64,000 nucleotides of DNA from NCBI RefSeq assembly GCF_014805625.2, contig NW_023998414.1:7937985-8001984 (forward strand), in the 5' to 3' direction. This stretch comes from Glossina fuscipes. Lineage: Eukaryota; Arthropoda; Insecta; Diptera; Glossinidae. This document shows, in pieces, positions 27,220 to 39,779 of the stretch. The notes under the pieces were generated by a model. The model was not told the DNA's origin. It ran no database searches and was given only the letters and a program-made list of their open reading frames with translations. The number at the start of each line of letters is the position of its first letter. The stretch's first letter is position 1. A program made the position numbers and the translations under genes.

Positions 27220-30200
27220 ATATCCAGCAGAATATATAAAAAGAAAATCACAAATAGTAAAAAACCGATTTGTACGCTTCGGATGTTTTTTTTTCTTTTT
27301 TTTTTTTTTGTTAAAACAAAAAAAATACTATAATTTTAAGTTTATAAACCATATAGAATTGGTATAGAAATGATCAATTTTAACTTGTAGTTAATCATTT
27401 TTCTCCTTCAACTTTCAAATTAATCCATTCCAGTTTTTCTTCATTTCCAGAGAAATTTTTGTACATCGAAAATTATTGTACATAATGTCAGCATAAATTA
27501 ATAAACATACATTTGTTTAAAAAAATATTTATGTATTTACTACTGCCTAAATATACATAAATATAAATTTATGTGATTCTTCGGCAAAAACAATAAAATT
27601 TATATGGGTACTTTATTAACTGTGTCTGATGAACTATAAACTGAAAGAATGTATTTATTGAATATTTTTAATTGTTTTTATTTATATACATACCAATAAA
27701 CATGGAGAAATGGAACGTTTATAAAATATCTTACGAACGATTTTAAACATGTACTCATAACATAAAATAAAGTTCAATTTGACAAAACAGATAGTTAGTT
27801 AGTTTTTGCTTTGTAAGATAGGGCAAGCATGCATCCAAGCAATTATATTTTTTACTTTTTTTACTAACCGTATATAATACTATATTATATCCGCTGATTA
27901 ACTACAGCTATCTTTTCGAACAGTGACTACGTATTTAAAAGAAAAGAAAAATTGACTTTTTATTTGTTTCGTTTTTATTGAGAGGGGGCGAGTGTATGTT
28001 ATGTGAAATCTTTGCAGCGCATTCGGATCCCAAGACCAAGAGTCAGGCAGAGATCAGCTTAACGGGACCTCGAAAGGATTTCATACTTCTTGTGTGGCAG
28101 ATGCATCATCATGCTTTTAACATTATAAAATGTAATTGACTACAATTTTGAGGTATCTTTTTATCGTACATTGACGTATGTATTTCTGTACACGTAAAGA
28201 ACTTAATTCTGTGGTAGATAAGTCGAAAAGCTAATAGGAAATTTAATCATTCCTAATTTTCTTCCTAAAAAATCAGGTTCTGTACAAAATACCTAGACTA
28301 AAAGATTGCCGGGACCTCCTCATTCAATATTGCCATTAACGAACTTGAAGCACAGTCTAGGACATTACTTGAAAATTATAGACGCAATTTTTCCACAATG
28401 GACAAACACCAATGCAATATCTCGAGGTTGACACGGAAATCTGCATAAAACCTATTAAATGTATGCGTATGCAAATATATTATACTAAATAGACATTAGC
28501 TATTCCTAGAATATAATTTTTTTGATTACGAAAAATTGGGGCATTTGACGAACATAGAATGTAGAAATCTTCAATATAAGTTCATATAAATGATGAAAAC
28601 GAATTATATGCGTTTATTTTTTGTACATATGCATGTATGGCCTATAAAAAATGAATCCCTCACCAAAGCCCTTAATCTTGCTTCATAACCGACGTCGTAA
28701 TTATGAAAAAAAAAACTAAATAAGAAAAAATATACAAGGCTGCTTATAAAAAGTATGTTTCGTCTTTAAGCAAGTGCATTCATCATTCCTAATACTCTCT
28801 GTGGTTGGTTCTAATACTTTCGCTAATCGTTATCGCTACTTTTGGTGGTTGTTTTTTGTACACGTACAGCTGTATGTACATCAAAAAATAGAGAAGTATA
28901 TTTGGTTTAGCTTTGATCCAATATATAGTCATGTAAAGAAATCCTTATCAGAATTTTTTCCCATACAAATATTACGAACGGAAGAATGCATAGCACAAAT
29001 GGACTCTGAAAGAGTCCCCAAGACACGCAATGAGTTCTATTTTAAACATAAAATTGTGATTTGATCGTTTCTAACTCACACTGCGTATATGGAGAATTTT
29101 TTCCTTATCCCTTTGACTTAAAAAAGTAAGTTGAAATTTGAAAACTATTTCAGTATTTTAAATATACTACATAAATGTTAAAACTTTTTTAAAATTTATT
29201 TAATATCGTTTTGTCTTTCTCAAATAGGAAGAATGCTAAATTGTCCATGATAGCAATAGAAACGATTACAGAGTTGCATGAAAATGAGGGAAAAATTACC
29301 CAACCCTGATAAACATAACTAATTACAATTAAAACATTGTTTTCTTTTATATTGTATTAAAATTGGCAATTTGCGCTTTGACAGGAAGTAATACGAATAA
29401 ATTCTGCTTGAACGAAGATGATTCCGAAAGAACTGCCAAATGGTGTGAATTTTAATATAAAATAGATGTGTATAATGGAAAGATTCATAAGCAAACATGA
29501 GTTTGAGGTAAAATAGATATACATAATAGCAAAATTCATAAGCAAACATGAGTTTAGAGCTAAAATTCGCTTTGGACGCATATCTATTGAAGGAAAAATA
29601 GATACGTTCTTGAATAAATTCCAGGTCTTGATATAAGCCTTTGTTAGTTATAATAGTGTTGAAATCCCCGACGTCCACGGGATAATATGTTGTAGAAGCT
29701 ATTATCGTGGCAATTACTCTTCTCGTTATGAATGCATTTCATAGAAACTTAAATGAGTACTTTTAGGCAACGATCAGTGCATTGTAAGAGTTTGCCAGCC
29801 ATGCAAAATTTATTAATTAATTTTATCTTTACATGAAGCTAAATGACATGTCGGTCACAGTATATAGATGATTTACTTGGTTATACTAATCACATAAAAG
29901 GCTGCAGCTGTTAGCTAACTCTTTCGGAGGATGACTATTTATCGGTTTACTTGAGGATGAAACTTCATGACAATATAAATATGAAACTCATGTTGGCGCT
30001 ACAGATCTCAAGTTCTTTCATCTTCAAACTATTTTCGCACCTCTTGCATCCACCGTATTATGGCCACTAAATGCAATCGAATGATTGCTGCCATAGGCGA
30101 TAGTTCACTTTTTTAAACTGCAAAGCAGGAAAACAGTATTCAGTGGCTTAGTCCAGTTAATCTCAAAAAAGAAATGCATTTTCTCTATCCTTACAATATA

Positions 30201-31636
30201 GACTTTTCTAGATAAACCAGAAGGAACGTTCCATTCAGCTAGATAAACGCATGCGTAGTTAATGTGCTGCGCCGAAATGCTTGCAAAAATTTAGCATTGC
30301 TCTTAATCAAGGTAGGATTTCACTGAATTTATTCGTTTATTTTGAAAGCAAATCACGCTTAGGATCTTAGAAGTCATTTTAACACTTCATACTCTAACTG
30401 CATTATATTCAGAATTAATATCCTGTGTAAGAAATTTATTTGGTACTAAAATTATTCTAGCACCGTGAAGCTACAGAGCACAATGTTCATGTTTTAGTCG
30501 TGTTATTATTTTACTCCAAAATTTTAAATAATTGTACTTTTTCATTCTGCACACTTTTTACAATTAATTTAATTTCTAATCTTCGTCCGCATATGGTATC
30601 GTCATCCTGCCTTTGTTTATATATATATATATATATGTTTTACATTATAAGTTACAATTTATAATTATTCCGGTACATGACAGTATGTAGTCCTTCGGTC
30701 AGCAGGATCAAAAGAATATCGTTATAAAATCTCTTAAACACTTTCCATCGGTATAAGTAGAATATTGTCGTATATTTGACACGATCCTCTATATTGCTCC
30801 AAATGCAGTTAACGAAGTCATCGTGTATTCGCTTCCCCCCCAAGGAGAAGAGGACACATCTTTTAAGCTCTTTTAAGGTTAACTTTCTACATTTTGCAAT
30901 ATCACGATAGTCAACTAATGCTAGTTATCCCTAAGTTCATCGGATTTAAGAAAGGATGTCGAATAAAATAATGTAGAAGTGCGAGAATTGGAACTACAAT
31001 CACGTCGAGTTTCAATACATATTTAAGTTTAACAGGTTTTAAACGCATTATTTGAGAAAAGAATTCGAAAATTTGCAAATCGTATTAATTCCTGAATATT
31101 GGATAATATTTAAATGTATTCCGTATACACAATCTGTTTTGAGTTTGGGGAATTTATTTTTTAATTTTTTTTATTTGAAATAAAAATTATTAACTTTTAT
31201 ATATTTTTTTCCTCTTTTATTTATACTTTATATACTAAGAAATGTTTACAATTCATAAAACCTTAGGTCACTAACTTTAACTTTTTTTTAATTGTTTCTA
31301 AATTGCACAATTAAAGAATTATAACTAAGATAGGATAAAAAGAAAAGACAAAAATATATTAAATGACTAAAAAAAAAAAAAAATGCGTAAGAAAAATAAA
31401 TATATGCATAAGAAATTCAAGTCAATTTTGAAAGTTTTCATATAAATTTTTTATTTTTTACGGTTATGTTGATTTTAGTTAAAATTTTGTATTGAAAGTT
31501 TGAAAAAACCAATAAAATAAACGTCTTTTAATAAAAGTTTGCAATTTGACAAAACAAAACGGAAAAATCAACATATGAGCTAAAATATATAATCAAGTTC
31601 AAGAAGAAATAATTTGGAAGAAAAAAGTAACTGAGT
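27220..31636. other. Intergenic between YKT6 and the zinc-finger gene
   Basis: No gene supported. Short unmatched frames occur at 28774-29064 and 29319-29678. A 51-bp tandem duplication lies at 29459-29560, and a (TA)n tract at 30619-30636. Confidence 0.5.
29459..29560. repeat. 51-bp tandem duplication
   Basis: Units 29459-29509 and 29510-29560 both run from aaaatagat through attcataagcaaacatgagttt. The copies differ at only a few positions, which explains the repeated CLLMN peptide seen in the minus-strand frame. Confidence 0.85.
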
Positions 31637-32712
31637 TTAGAAACGTTGAGGTGGTATTAATGTCGACTTGACTCCTTTGAGGGCATGCTTTTTCTTGCGA
31701 TGTGTCGACAAATTGCATGACTGCTTAAAACTGGCACCGCATATCTCGCAGGCGAACCGTCGCTCCTTGCTGTGCACACTGCGGTGTAGTTCCAGACGTG
31801 ACTGGTATTTAAACTTAAGACCGCAATTCTCATAATCGCATATGTACCAACGTTCGCCGTCATCAGATGAAACTGCGCTGCTAGCACTAGCTGTGGTACT
31901 GTTTGTGGTATTGTTGTTGTTTATATTAGTGGCATTATCCTTGGGTAAATCTTGAGGCATTAAAGCCGCCATAGAGGTGGGTACTTGAGCGGCGGCAGCA
32001 GCCGCTGCCACCGTCATATTTAAAGTGTTAATAGCGGGCACTTGTACCAAAGCAGCATAAGCGCTTACCGGCGGGTGTACTTGTGGCAATTGATACATTA
32101 AAGGGGTTGCCGACATTTCTAATTGATGTGGTGTATGTTGTTGCTGCTGTTGGGTCTGTGATTGCTGCTGCTGTTGTTGTTGAGCTTGTTCCGGCGTAGA
32201 CATGGACTGTGACAAACTTGGCTCCAATTTAATATCAATTGCCACCGTTTGATTGTTTTCCATATCATGTGTACGCATTTCCGTGTAGTCCTTGGCTTCC
32301 TTTTGAATGTCATCCTCTTCGCTGGCTCCACTAGTCGCCTCTTCCCGTTGTTGCTCATTTACACTAACTTTGCGATACAAAGGCAAAGGCATTACCCCTG
32401 CCGGCTCACCCGTCTCCATATATGTAGAACCCGAAGCACGTGTGGGCTCCTATTGCAAAATAAACAAATGAAAAAATGGCGGGCTTTTTTTTTATTTACT
32501 GGATTGCCACAGAAGGGCTTGCATACCTGTTTAATACCGTGCATGAAATTATGTTCATCCTGTATATGCTTCCAAAATTTATCTTGCGTCTGTAACTCTT
32601 CCTGGCAAGTGTGGCATACAATCCAGAATTGATTACCATCACCCGATAAGCAAAACTCACCCAATTTTGTATAAATTTTATGGTTTTTACTTATAATTCG
32701 CGGAAATCCCAT
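31637..32712 (-). CDS. C2H2 zinc-finger protein with an isolated N-terminal finger
   Basis: Exons 32712-32527 and 32449-31637 join in phase to 332 residues. I do not recognise a specific orthologue. Exon 1 holds a lone finger-like unit, C33-x2-C36-x12-H49-x4-H54 (CHTCQEEL...FWKHIQDEH). The middle is acidic then Gln-, Ala- and Thr/Ser-rich, typical of a disordered transcription-factor linker. Two classical fingers sit near the C-terminus: C266-x4-C271-x12-H284-x3-H288 and C296-x2-C299-x12-H312-x4-H317. The protein ends with a short basic tail. It is probably a nuclear DNA-binding regulator; the target is unknown. It is divergent from the MTMR gene, with 1.07 kb between start codons. An upstream in-frame stretch to 32901 has no ATG as good as 32712; this start is my choice. 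Confidence 0.88.
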
Positions 32713-33782
32713 AGTAAGGACTATAATTTTTCTGAGTTTTCTAAAATAATTCTCTTCAGAATAAATATAACGCACTATTTTATAAAATAAATTGCACGAG
32801 AAATATTTTTCCTTTTGTTTACCACTAACTTTTGTTTGACATTTGTTATCAGATGTTTTTTTTTTCGTATTTTTTCGTAATACAAAATAAAAAGTTGGCA
32901 ATACTGTTAAAAATACACAGCTATTTATTGCTCATTTTTTGACTTTTTTTTTACGCAATGCTTATTTTAATGTTAAGATTTGGCATACAAATGACCTAAA
33001 GAAACTACAAGGAAACATTACGTGATCATAATAACACTTAGCTCGGAAAGTCACATCTATCTTTCTGTTTTTCTCTTCAGTCGCCAAACAATCAAATATC
33101 GTATATGTTGATAATCCACGTTCCTACTACTAATGTATATGTACTCTCTTACGCAACCCTGCAAAATTCATTAGTAACAGCTGCTTAGTTCCTTTTTGTT
33201 AATAAGACATGAAAGCAAATTTGCCAAAAAAGTTGTACAATTGTACTAAAAAAAAACAGCATTAAAGTATTGTATTTAAATAAAAAAAAAAGAAAAAACG
33301 AAAAAATTGTTGTGTATTTAAAAGCTTTATTTTTTCCTCATTTTCTTGCTTCACATTAAACAAAAAACAATGTACAAGGAGTTCTCGTTAAACCAAAGAT
33401 GATTACACATTAACAGCAAAAATATATTTTTTAATAAGCCAAAAAAAAGTAATAATAAGAAAAGGGTCCCCTTTAGAAAAATTAGAAAAGATACACAACC
33501 ACGACGCTTATTCACGCTCGCTACGTAAAAGGTTGTATTTCCATAATAAGGAAAGGAGCGACAACGCACAAGCAAGCAATTGTTTGTGTAAAAACAATTT
33601 TCAACCACAACGTATACACTCTAAATAAACACAAATTTGGTTTTAAATTGCGGATATAGACATTAATTAAATATTCCACGAGTGTTCGCGAGGCAACAAT
33701 AACAATAGCATCAGCTAAAGCTATTGTCAACCATCAATTATAACCGAAGAGTGTCAAGCTGATATTTTTAGAATTTCCAAAA

Positions 33783-36128
33783 ATGGCTAGTATGCCGGAT
33801 CACCGGAAACGCAACACTTTTACAAGCTATGTGGCTCCGGCACCCGGTGATGTATCCGCTATTGCTTTGGAAGATGAATGGTGTTTACCTAGTGACACCC
33901 GTGACGTGCATTTGGCAAAGCCGCGTCTACTAAATAAAGAGCTAATTGTTGTCTCAGCTCCTGCTTATATGTATTCTGCTATTTCCACTATAGATAATAT
34001 TTTGGAGAATGGAACTACTTTTGGCGGCAAGGAGGCGGTTTTCGGTCTACTTACTGTTACTAACTTCAAGTTGGCCTTTGTTCCTTTGCAACGTGAAAAT
34101 CCCTTGTGTGGACTAGCCTCCACTTGCTATCAGGAGCATTTATTTTTGCAACGCAATGATGTCACTTTAAACAACATAGATCATGTTATTCAATGCGCTG
34201 AAAGTGGCCGAGCGGTCAATGTTTTGCCTGGTAATGCGGGTCGCCGCAAAAAGCGTTTGGACGCCCAACAGAAAGTGTTAAATCATCGTATTGCTGCTTT
34301 GCATGTGGTTTGTAAGAATTTTCGGCTTTTCAAATTCGCCTTCCAATTAACAAAGGGTGGGCGAGATTGGGGCAAATTGATTGCCGCTGCGTTGGCACGT
34401 TTTGTTTACCCGAAATGTCATGATTTGAGTTTTGCTTATCGGTACCAAGAACCCTATTACCCTACAATTTCCAAGCCAGGCGTTAGTATGTATGCCTCAA
34501 AAAATGATTGGGCTAGAGAATTGATACGATGTGGTTCTAATAACTGGCAAGTAATTAGCTCGGAGACTATACCAATTCTACAACAACAACGCCATTCTTC
34601 CAAGTATACGTTTCCACCGCACTTTGTCATTCCAAAGGCCTGCACTGTTGAGCGGTTTCTGGATTTGTCACGTGCTTTTTGTGATTCGCGAGCAGCTTTT
34701 TGGGTTTACGGTTATGGAAACGCTTCGTTAGTACGCTTAGCTGAATTAAAACCGACAGCTCAACAAGATACTACAGTAGAAAATGTCATGCTCGAATTAG
34801 TAAGGGCGTGCAATGAACGGAAAATGTTGCATTTGCTGCAATTAACAGATCGCCTGCCCAACATACACGATGTTCAGAAAGCTTATCACAAATTGCGTCG
34901 ACTATGTGCTCCTGAAAGTCCTTCAGAGTTCGTGATGGAAGATGCAAAATTTCTCACACTTTTGGAAAAAACAAATTGGCTTTTTTATGTTTCGCTATGC
35001 TTGCGTTACTCTTGCGAGGCTGCCGATACTTTACGTGACGGAACTACTTGCGTGCTGCAGGAAACCAATGGACGCGATTTGTGTTGTGTAATCTCTGCGT
35101 TAACGCAAATAATATTAGATCCTCTTTACCGAACCATAGATGGATTTCAATCGTTGATACAAAAGGAATGGATAGCCTTGGAGCATCCCTTTCAACGCCG
35201 CTTAGGCCATATAAGGCCGGCGGCCGATTCTAATGGACCCGATGAAGAAAGTCCTGTATTTTTGTTGTTTTTAGATTGCGTGTGGCAGCTATTGCAGCAA
35301 TATCCCGACGAATTTGAATTCAGTCAAACGTATCTGGTGACATTATGGGACGCGTGTTTTATGCCTTTGTTCGACACTTTTCAGTTCGATTGCAACGCTG
35401 ATCGAATGAAGGCGGTGCAAGATAGTCACTTGGTGTTAAGACCCGTATGGGATTGGAGTGAACAATTTTCAGAAAAGGATAAATTCTTCTTTACCAATCC
35501 CTTTTATCAACGGCAGCGTCAGGAGATACCTTGTCGACGTTCAATAGCCATACCGGCTGGTGCTATTATGTTGCCCGGTCTAGCTAAAACTTCAGCCCAC
35601 CGGGCTACATTTAATCCACATAATTTTATCCAACAATCATCAATACCCAAAGATCGCTATCTTGAACCTCAACATCGTATGTCTGTCTTGGGCATATGGG
35701 AGCAATGCTACTATCGTTGGATGCCCATTTTAGAAATTAAAGGCGGCGGTTTTCCGCAAATCGATCTATTTCATCGTCTTCTATTAAGTAACATTAACAA
35801 ATTGCAGAGATCTCTCGAATTACAGGATTTCGAAGATCTGCCTGACGTTTATTATGAATTGACTCGCGAACCGAAACCCAGCCTGCAAACTCATACAACG
35901 CCTGAACTTATTGATGGAGTGGAGAGACGTCGTAAATCTTTGCCTCCGAATCCGACGGGTCAAAAACCGCAAACGCCCGAATGCGCTATGAATTTAATGC
36001 CGGAAATTTCTTCGTTTTTCCCTTTCGGGGTAAACGGTGGCGAAACGCAACAGTTAAACGATATCTTAATCAGTAGCAATGAATTTCTGTTGGAAGGCTC
36101 CATAATGGATCGTCTATCGATAGCTTAA
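33783..36128 (+). CDS. Inactive myotubularin, MTMR10/12 type
   Basis: Single-exon gene for 781 residues, close to human MTMR10 (777) and MTMR12 (747); from memory Drosophila CG14411 is the counterpart. The N-terminal ~200 residues fit a PH-GRAM lipid-binding domain (FGLLTVTNFKLAFVPL). The myotubularin phosphatase-like domain follows (DRYLEPQHRMSVLGIWEQCYYRW near its end). The active-site loop around residues 423-435 reads LQETNGRDLCC instead of the HCSDGWDRT of active enzymes, so the catalytic Cys is missing. The following LDPLYRTIDGFQSLIQKEW is conserved. By family knowledge such pseudophosphatases bind and regulate active myotubularins that turn over PI3P and PI(3,5)P2 on endosomes. Confidence 0.93.
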   Translation: MASMPDHRKRNTFTSYVAPAPGDVSAIALEDEWCLPSDTRDVHLAKPRLLNKELIVVSAPAYMYSAISTIDNILENGTTFGGKEAVFGLLTVTNFKLAFVPLQRENPLCGLASTCYQEHLFLQRNDVTLNNIDHVIQCAESGRAVNVLPGNAGRRKKRLDAQQKVLNHRIAALHVVCKNFRLFKFAFQLTKGGRDWGKLIAAALARFVYPKCHDLSFAYRYQEPYYPTISKPGVSMYASKNDWARELIRCGSNNWQVISSETIPILQQQRHSSKYTFPPHFVIPKACTVERFLDLSRAFCDSRAAFWVYGYGNASLVRLAELKPTAQQDTTVENVMLELVRACNERKMLHLLQLTDRLPNIHDVQKAYHKLRRLCAPESPSEFVMEDAKFLTLLEKTNWLFYVSLCLRYSCEAADTLRDGTTCVLQETNGRDLCCVISALTQIILDPLYRTIDGFQSLIQKEWIALEHPFQRRLGHIRPAADSNGPDEESPVFLLFLDCVWQLLQQYPDEFEFSQTYLVTLWDACFMPLFDTFQFDCNADRMKAVQDSHLVLRPVWDWSEQFSEKDKFFFTNPFYQRQRQEIPCRRSIAIPAGAIMLPGLAKTSAHRATFNPHNFIQQSSIPKDRYLEPQHRMSVLGIWEQCYYRWMPILEIKGGGFPQIDLFHRLLLSNINKLQRSLELQDFEDLPDVYYELTREPKPSLQTHTTPELIDGVERRRKSLPPNPTGQKPQTPECAMNLMPEISSFFPFGVNGGETQQLNDILISSNEFLLEGSIMDRLSIA

Positions 36129-38059
36129 ATCCTAAAACAAGTCGATTTAGTACAGTAGTAGTAGTAGAAAGCGAGAAAAGAAAGCCTTCAAAGGTTCTGT
36201 TAATAAAACAATGAAAATACGAAAAGAAATGATTTGAACGCCCTGGTAAGGTTCATCCAATTTCATGATCATTTGATAATAATTGATAATAACTAAATTT
36301 GTGCTAATGCTATATTTACAGTATATTGTTACCTGTTTTTGTTGTTAATAGTAAACGAGGAAGAGATAAAAAAAAAAAAAAAGAAATTCATCCGGAAATT
36401 GTGTTAGCTCAGTACAATTTCAAATTTCAAAAATGCAGTTTCGATTTTTTTCCCTTCTATAATTTCCCCGGAAAGAAAAGTAATAATATTTTTTGATAAT
36501 AACTATATTCTCAATATTCATATGATGAAAAAGTATTAAATTCCTGGTAGTCTTAAAACTAAAATGAATCTTCTTTTTTTTTTTTTTAATTAATTTTTAT
36601 TCAATTGAGTTTTTTTTGTTATTTATTTTTTTCTTATGTTAAAAGTGTGGACAGAATTCAATAATTTTAATAAAAATCTTTATATATATAGTTATATATG
36701 GCTTTGCTAATTAATTCCAATTAATAATGAAAAGGAAAATTTAAATTAAAAGCGTATTAACGAATTATTTCCAAGAATACAAATATATATTTATTATATA
36801 ATTATTTAAAGTGCATAGAATGTATACAAATAAAGTAAAATTACTATAAATTAAATAACTGATTGAAATAATTTACTTATTACAAATTATTGAGAAAAAT
36901 TCTCTTGTTTCAAATTAATTAAAACACTTAATATCTACACTCTCGAGTAATTGAAGGTCGGACGGCGGTTTATTCGTCGCATTAACCCATTAACGCATAT
37001 CTTATAAAGTTAAAGTAAAAAAAACAAAAAAAACAAAATGGTACTGAGAACGTATACCTGATGCTGGTCTACAATTTGGTACAAATTCACCAAACCTGTT
37101 TAGAAATTCAAAGCAGATATCATTTCGGTTAGTCTATCGACTTGTCCAACAATTCCATGCGTGCAACTAACTATTCATTACGTAATCAAGATGATATATG
37201 ATGCCACATATCTATTCTTAATGAATGATCAGAAATCGAAAGAAATTTTTTTTCGTTTTCCAATAAATTGAATCAAACCAAGGTAGGTTAAGATTTTTTC
37301 CCCAGTCACTTCACCAATCGGTCAGTTTTATGCCCTCACTGTAACTCACTGGAACTGCGACCAAAGCAAACTACCCAGAATTGAGACTTGAACCCGCGAA
37401 CACTGACTTGGTTGTCACGATTCTTACCAAACGTCAGTTGTAAGATTCAGACTAGGTCTACGTATAGTTTTACAGTGAAATTCGGTTTGACAGCGGTCGA
37501 TTTGAACACGACATTTCGCGTCTAGAAAAAAAACGTTTTCTGGAAACCATTATTGATTTCAACGAAACAAAACAAACGATCCTTAATATAAGATATCATT
37601 TTGATAGCGATACTTGATAAAATCGTTACTGTGTTACGTGTCGTAACATACCGTAGCACACCTCTTCCTTTTCAATCATTTATAGGGAAAAACAAGTCAG
37701 AACATTATAGTCGCCCTAGCCATACACCTCTTCGCCTAGCACAATTATTCACTCATTTTGACAGTAATGCATTAAAAATTCATGCAAAGGCATACTTTTC
37801 ATGACAGCCTGCATAGTGGGGGATGTCCAACATTTGTTTTTTATAAAAAAAAGGGGGAAAAATGGATTTTTTCACAAATATATTACACAATAATATATTA
37901 TTACATAGTTTACTTAACAAATTTTCTCTTTTCAAATCAATTTTTTGATAGATTTTTAATTTCATACCTAACTTATGTAAGCAGGCCCCGAAAACAAATA
38001 AAATTAAATATTTATGATATTATTATATTATATTTCTTTTCATCTTATAATAATTATAT
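36129..38059. other. Intergenic after the MTMR gene
   Basis: Probably starts with the MTMR 3' UTR. No gene seen. A short stretch near 37380-37440, read on the minus strand, contains GGGTTCAAGTC, resembling a Pol III B box, but does not fold as a tRNA. Confidence 0.5.
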
Positions 38060-38356
38060 AGAAATAATCGATTCCTCACAACACCTAAATCTACAATATA
38101 ATAGAAAATTGCATGGATTGGATTTCGAATTCCGCCTCGCCCACCGAATTTTTTCAATCTAGCCTTCAGCGAATATTATCTATTTACAAACCTTTCAGGA
38201 AAAAGTTTCGGATCAAATGATGAGATCAATGCCGAAATTGTAGTGTATTTTGATAATCTCCATAAATCGTTACGTAAAAAATATATCGAAATCTTAAAGA
38301 AGCTTAGAGCTCTTTGTACTAATCATAACGGAGGCTATGTTGATGAATCGATTTGA
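38060..38356 (+). pseudogene. Decayed mariner transposase, C-terminal part
   Basis: Conceptual reading gives the tail of a mariner transposase, with a frameshift near 38105. Recognisable pieces are IPPRPPNFFNLAFSEYYLF (family form HPPYSPDLAPSDYYLF) and FGSNDEINAEIVVYF (FGSNEEVIAEVEAYF). The reading ends in GGYVDESI and a stop at 38354. The third catalytic Asp region (SPD-LAPSD) is altered. No terminal inverted repeat is seen. It is a dead fragment on the opposite strand from the mariner relic at 39401. Confidence 0.8.
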
Positions 38357-38540
38357 ACTTTGCAAAAGACAAGTTATTTCCTTCCTCTGCCCCAGACTGC
38401 CCCATTGATTGATGATTACATTTTTGCTAATTCAAAGCTCTTTTATTTATTTCACAAAGTTTAATAAGAAAATTCATTTACATTTAAAAGAAAATAAGTA
38501 GAAAAACATAAGATAATAAAAAATAAATAAATGAACTTTA

Positions 38541-38873
38541 TTAAATGTTCTCTTTTACATTTTTTGATGCTTGACGCCTTTTCAATTGACGAGTTTTCTT
38601 TCCTTTAGACTTCTCTATCTTTTCTTTTTCCAAATCTTTGTCAATTTCTTCCAGAACAAATAAAATGCGTGGTTCTACTTCATCCAAGTGTTGAGCACTC
38701 AACATTTCCAAGCATTGCTTTTGAAAGTCTTTGTTAACCATATTATTAATGACTTTAGCCATAGATGCAGCCATGTGCTGTCGCATAATTTCGAAAGGTA
38801 CACTGCATTTGCGGTAAGCGCGTTTTTTATTGTTATTGTTTAGGATTTGCAAAGAGTTAGTGGATGAAGACAT
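38541..38873 (-). CDS. Unrecognised 110-residue basic protein
   Basis: Open frame from ATG at 38873 to TAA at 38541. The N-terminal ~20 residues are Ser/Asn-rich. The middle (VPFEIMRQHMAASMAKVINN, then KQCLEMLSAQHLDEVEPRIL) looks helical and amphipathic. The C-terminal third is strongly Lys/Arg-rich, suggesting nucleic-acid or histone binding or a nuclear signal. I do not recognise a family. The composition is less Phe/Tyr/Ile-biased than random frames of this DNA, which is why I keep it. It lies between two mariner relics. It could be a young gene or a fragment. Confidence 0.5.
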   Translation of the reverse strand: MSSSTNSLQILNNNNKKRAYRKCSVPFEIMRQHMAASMAKVINNMVNKDFQKQCLEMLSAQHLDEVEPRILFVLEEIDKDLEKEKIEKSKGKKTRQLKRRQASKNVKENI

Positions 38874-39400
38874 GGCTTATAAACACTTCCAACGCGTTAT
38901 TTAATGACCTGTGTATGCTAACGGAAATACTTAAACTTATGCTAACGGAAGTACTTAAAGTTTGTTGCGTCAAATTTGTGCCATAGTTGCATTTTCGATA
39001 CATGCTAGAAACAGTCTTCTCAACGGCAAGTTTTCGATATATAAAACGGAATTGAAATTAGTATTAAAAATAGGTATACGGCGTAAAGAATTAACTAATG
39101 AATATTCGGGGAAGACTTCATATCTTTTAATATTTCTAGTATTTTATATCTAGCTTTTGGCGTACAAGTCAGCAGTCTTTTGCTCTATTAAATAAGATAT
39201 ACTTGCTATTTTTGCTATTGTTTGCTATTTTTTGATAATTGTATTCTCATAACACGAATATGGTTTTTTCAGCAGAAATAAATATTAAAAGAGTTACAAT
39301 ATTTTTTCTTATTAAAATACTGGTAGTTTACTACTTTTTTTAAAATTATATTATGGCAACGCTGTCAGCCAATTTTAGACAAAAATATAATTTATAATGT

Positions 39401-39637
39401 AATAGGTTGGAGGGAAAGTTCTGTCGTATTTTGAAGAAAATATTTGAATTCATTATTCATGTGGAACCCAAACACTTTGCTTTAACACAAACGCAATAGA
39501 TTTAATGTGATCTCCAACATTTGTATGATGAATGCCTAACTCTTCTGCAATTTCTCGACTTGTTAAATGTGGATTTTATTTACAAGAAAAATTACCTGGC
39601 TATTTATAATATGACAGAGCTTTCCCTACAATCTATT
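39401..39637 (-). mobile_element. Internally deleted mariner element with both inverted repeats
   Basis: About 237 bp bounded by near-perfect inverted repeats: AATAGGTTGGAGGGAAAG at the left and AATAGATTGTAGGGAAAG on the opposite strand at the right. The match continues through TCTGTC. Inside, the minus strand reads a stretch of mariner transposase: TSREIAEELGIHHTNVGDHI then WVPHE, the helix-turn-helix and the conserved WVPHEL motif. The catalytic core is missing, so the copy is non-autonomous. Confidence 0.88.
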
Positions 39638-39779
39638 AATATATAATTTATAACTTTTTGTAGTTGCTTGTATGTGATAGATAAATGCGTAAAATTTTGG
39701 TCAAAGCATTGTCTGGAGAAAGCTTAACTATCCTGTGGCATGCAATTAATAACTGCTGGTCTATCATCTTTATAGTCTT

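Noticed and set aside
28774..29064. 96-residue plus-strand ORF
   Set aside because: Aromatic/Lys-rich composition typical of AT-rich noise; no family recognised.
29855..29910. YIDDLLGY reading, resembling a reverse-transcriptase active site
   Set aside because: Flanking frames are full of stops and no other RT, gag or LTR signature is found around it; probably chance.
37370..37440. Possible tRNA on the minus strand (GGGTTCAAGTC B-box-like)
   Set aside because: The T-arm does not pair and no A box or acceptor stem is found at the right distance.
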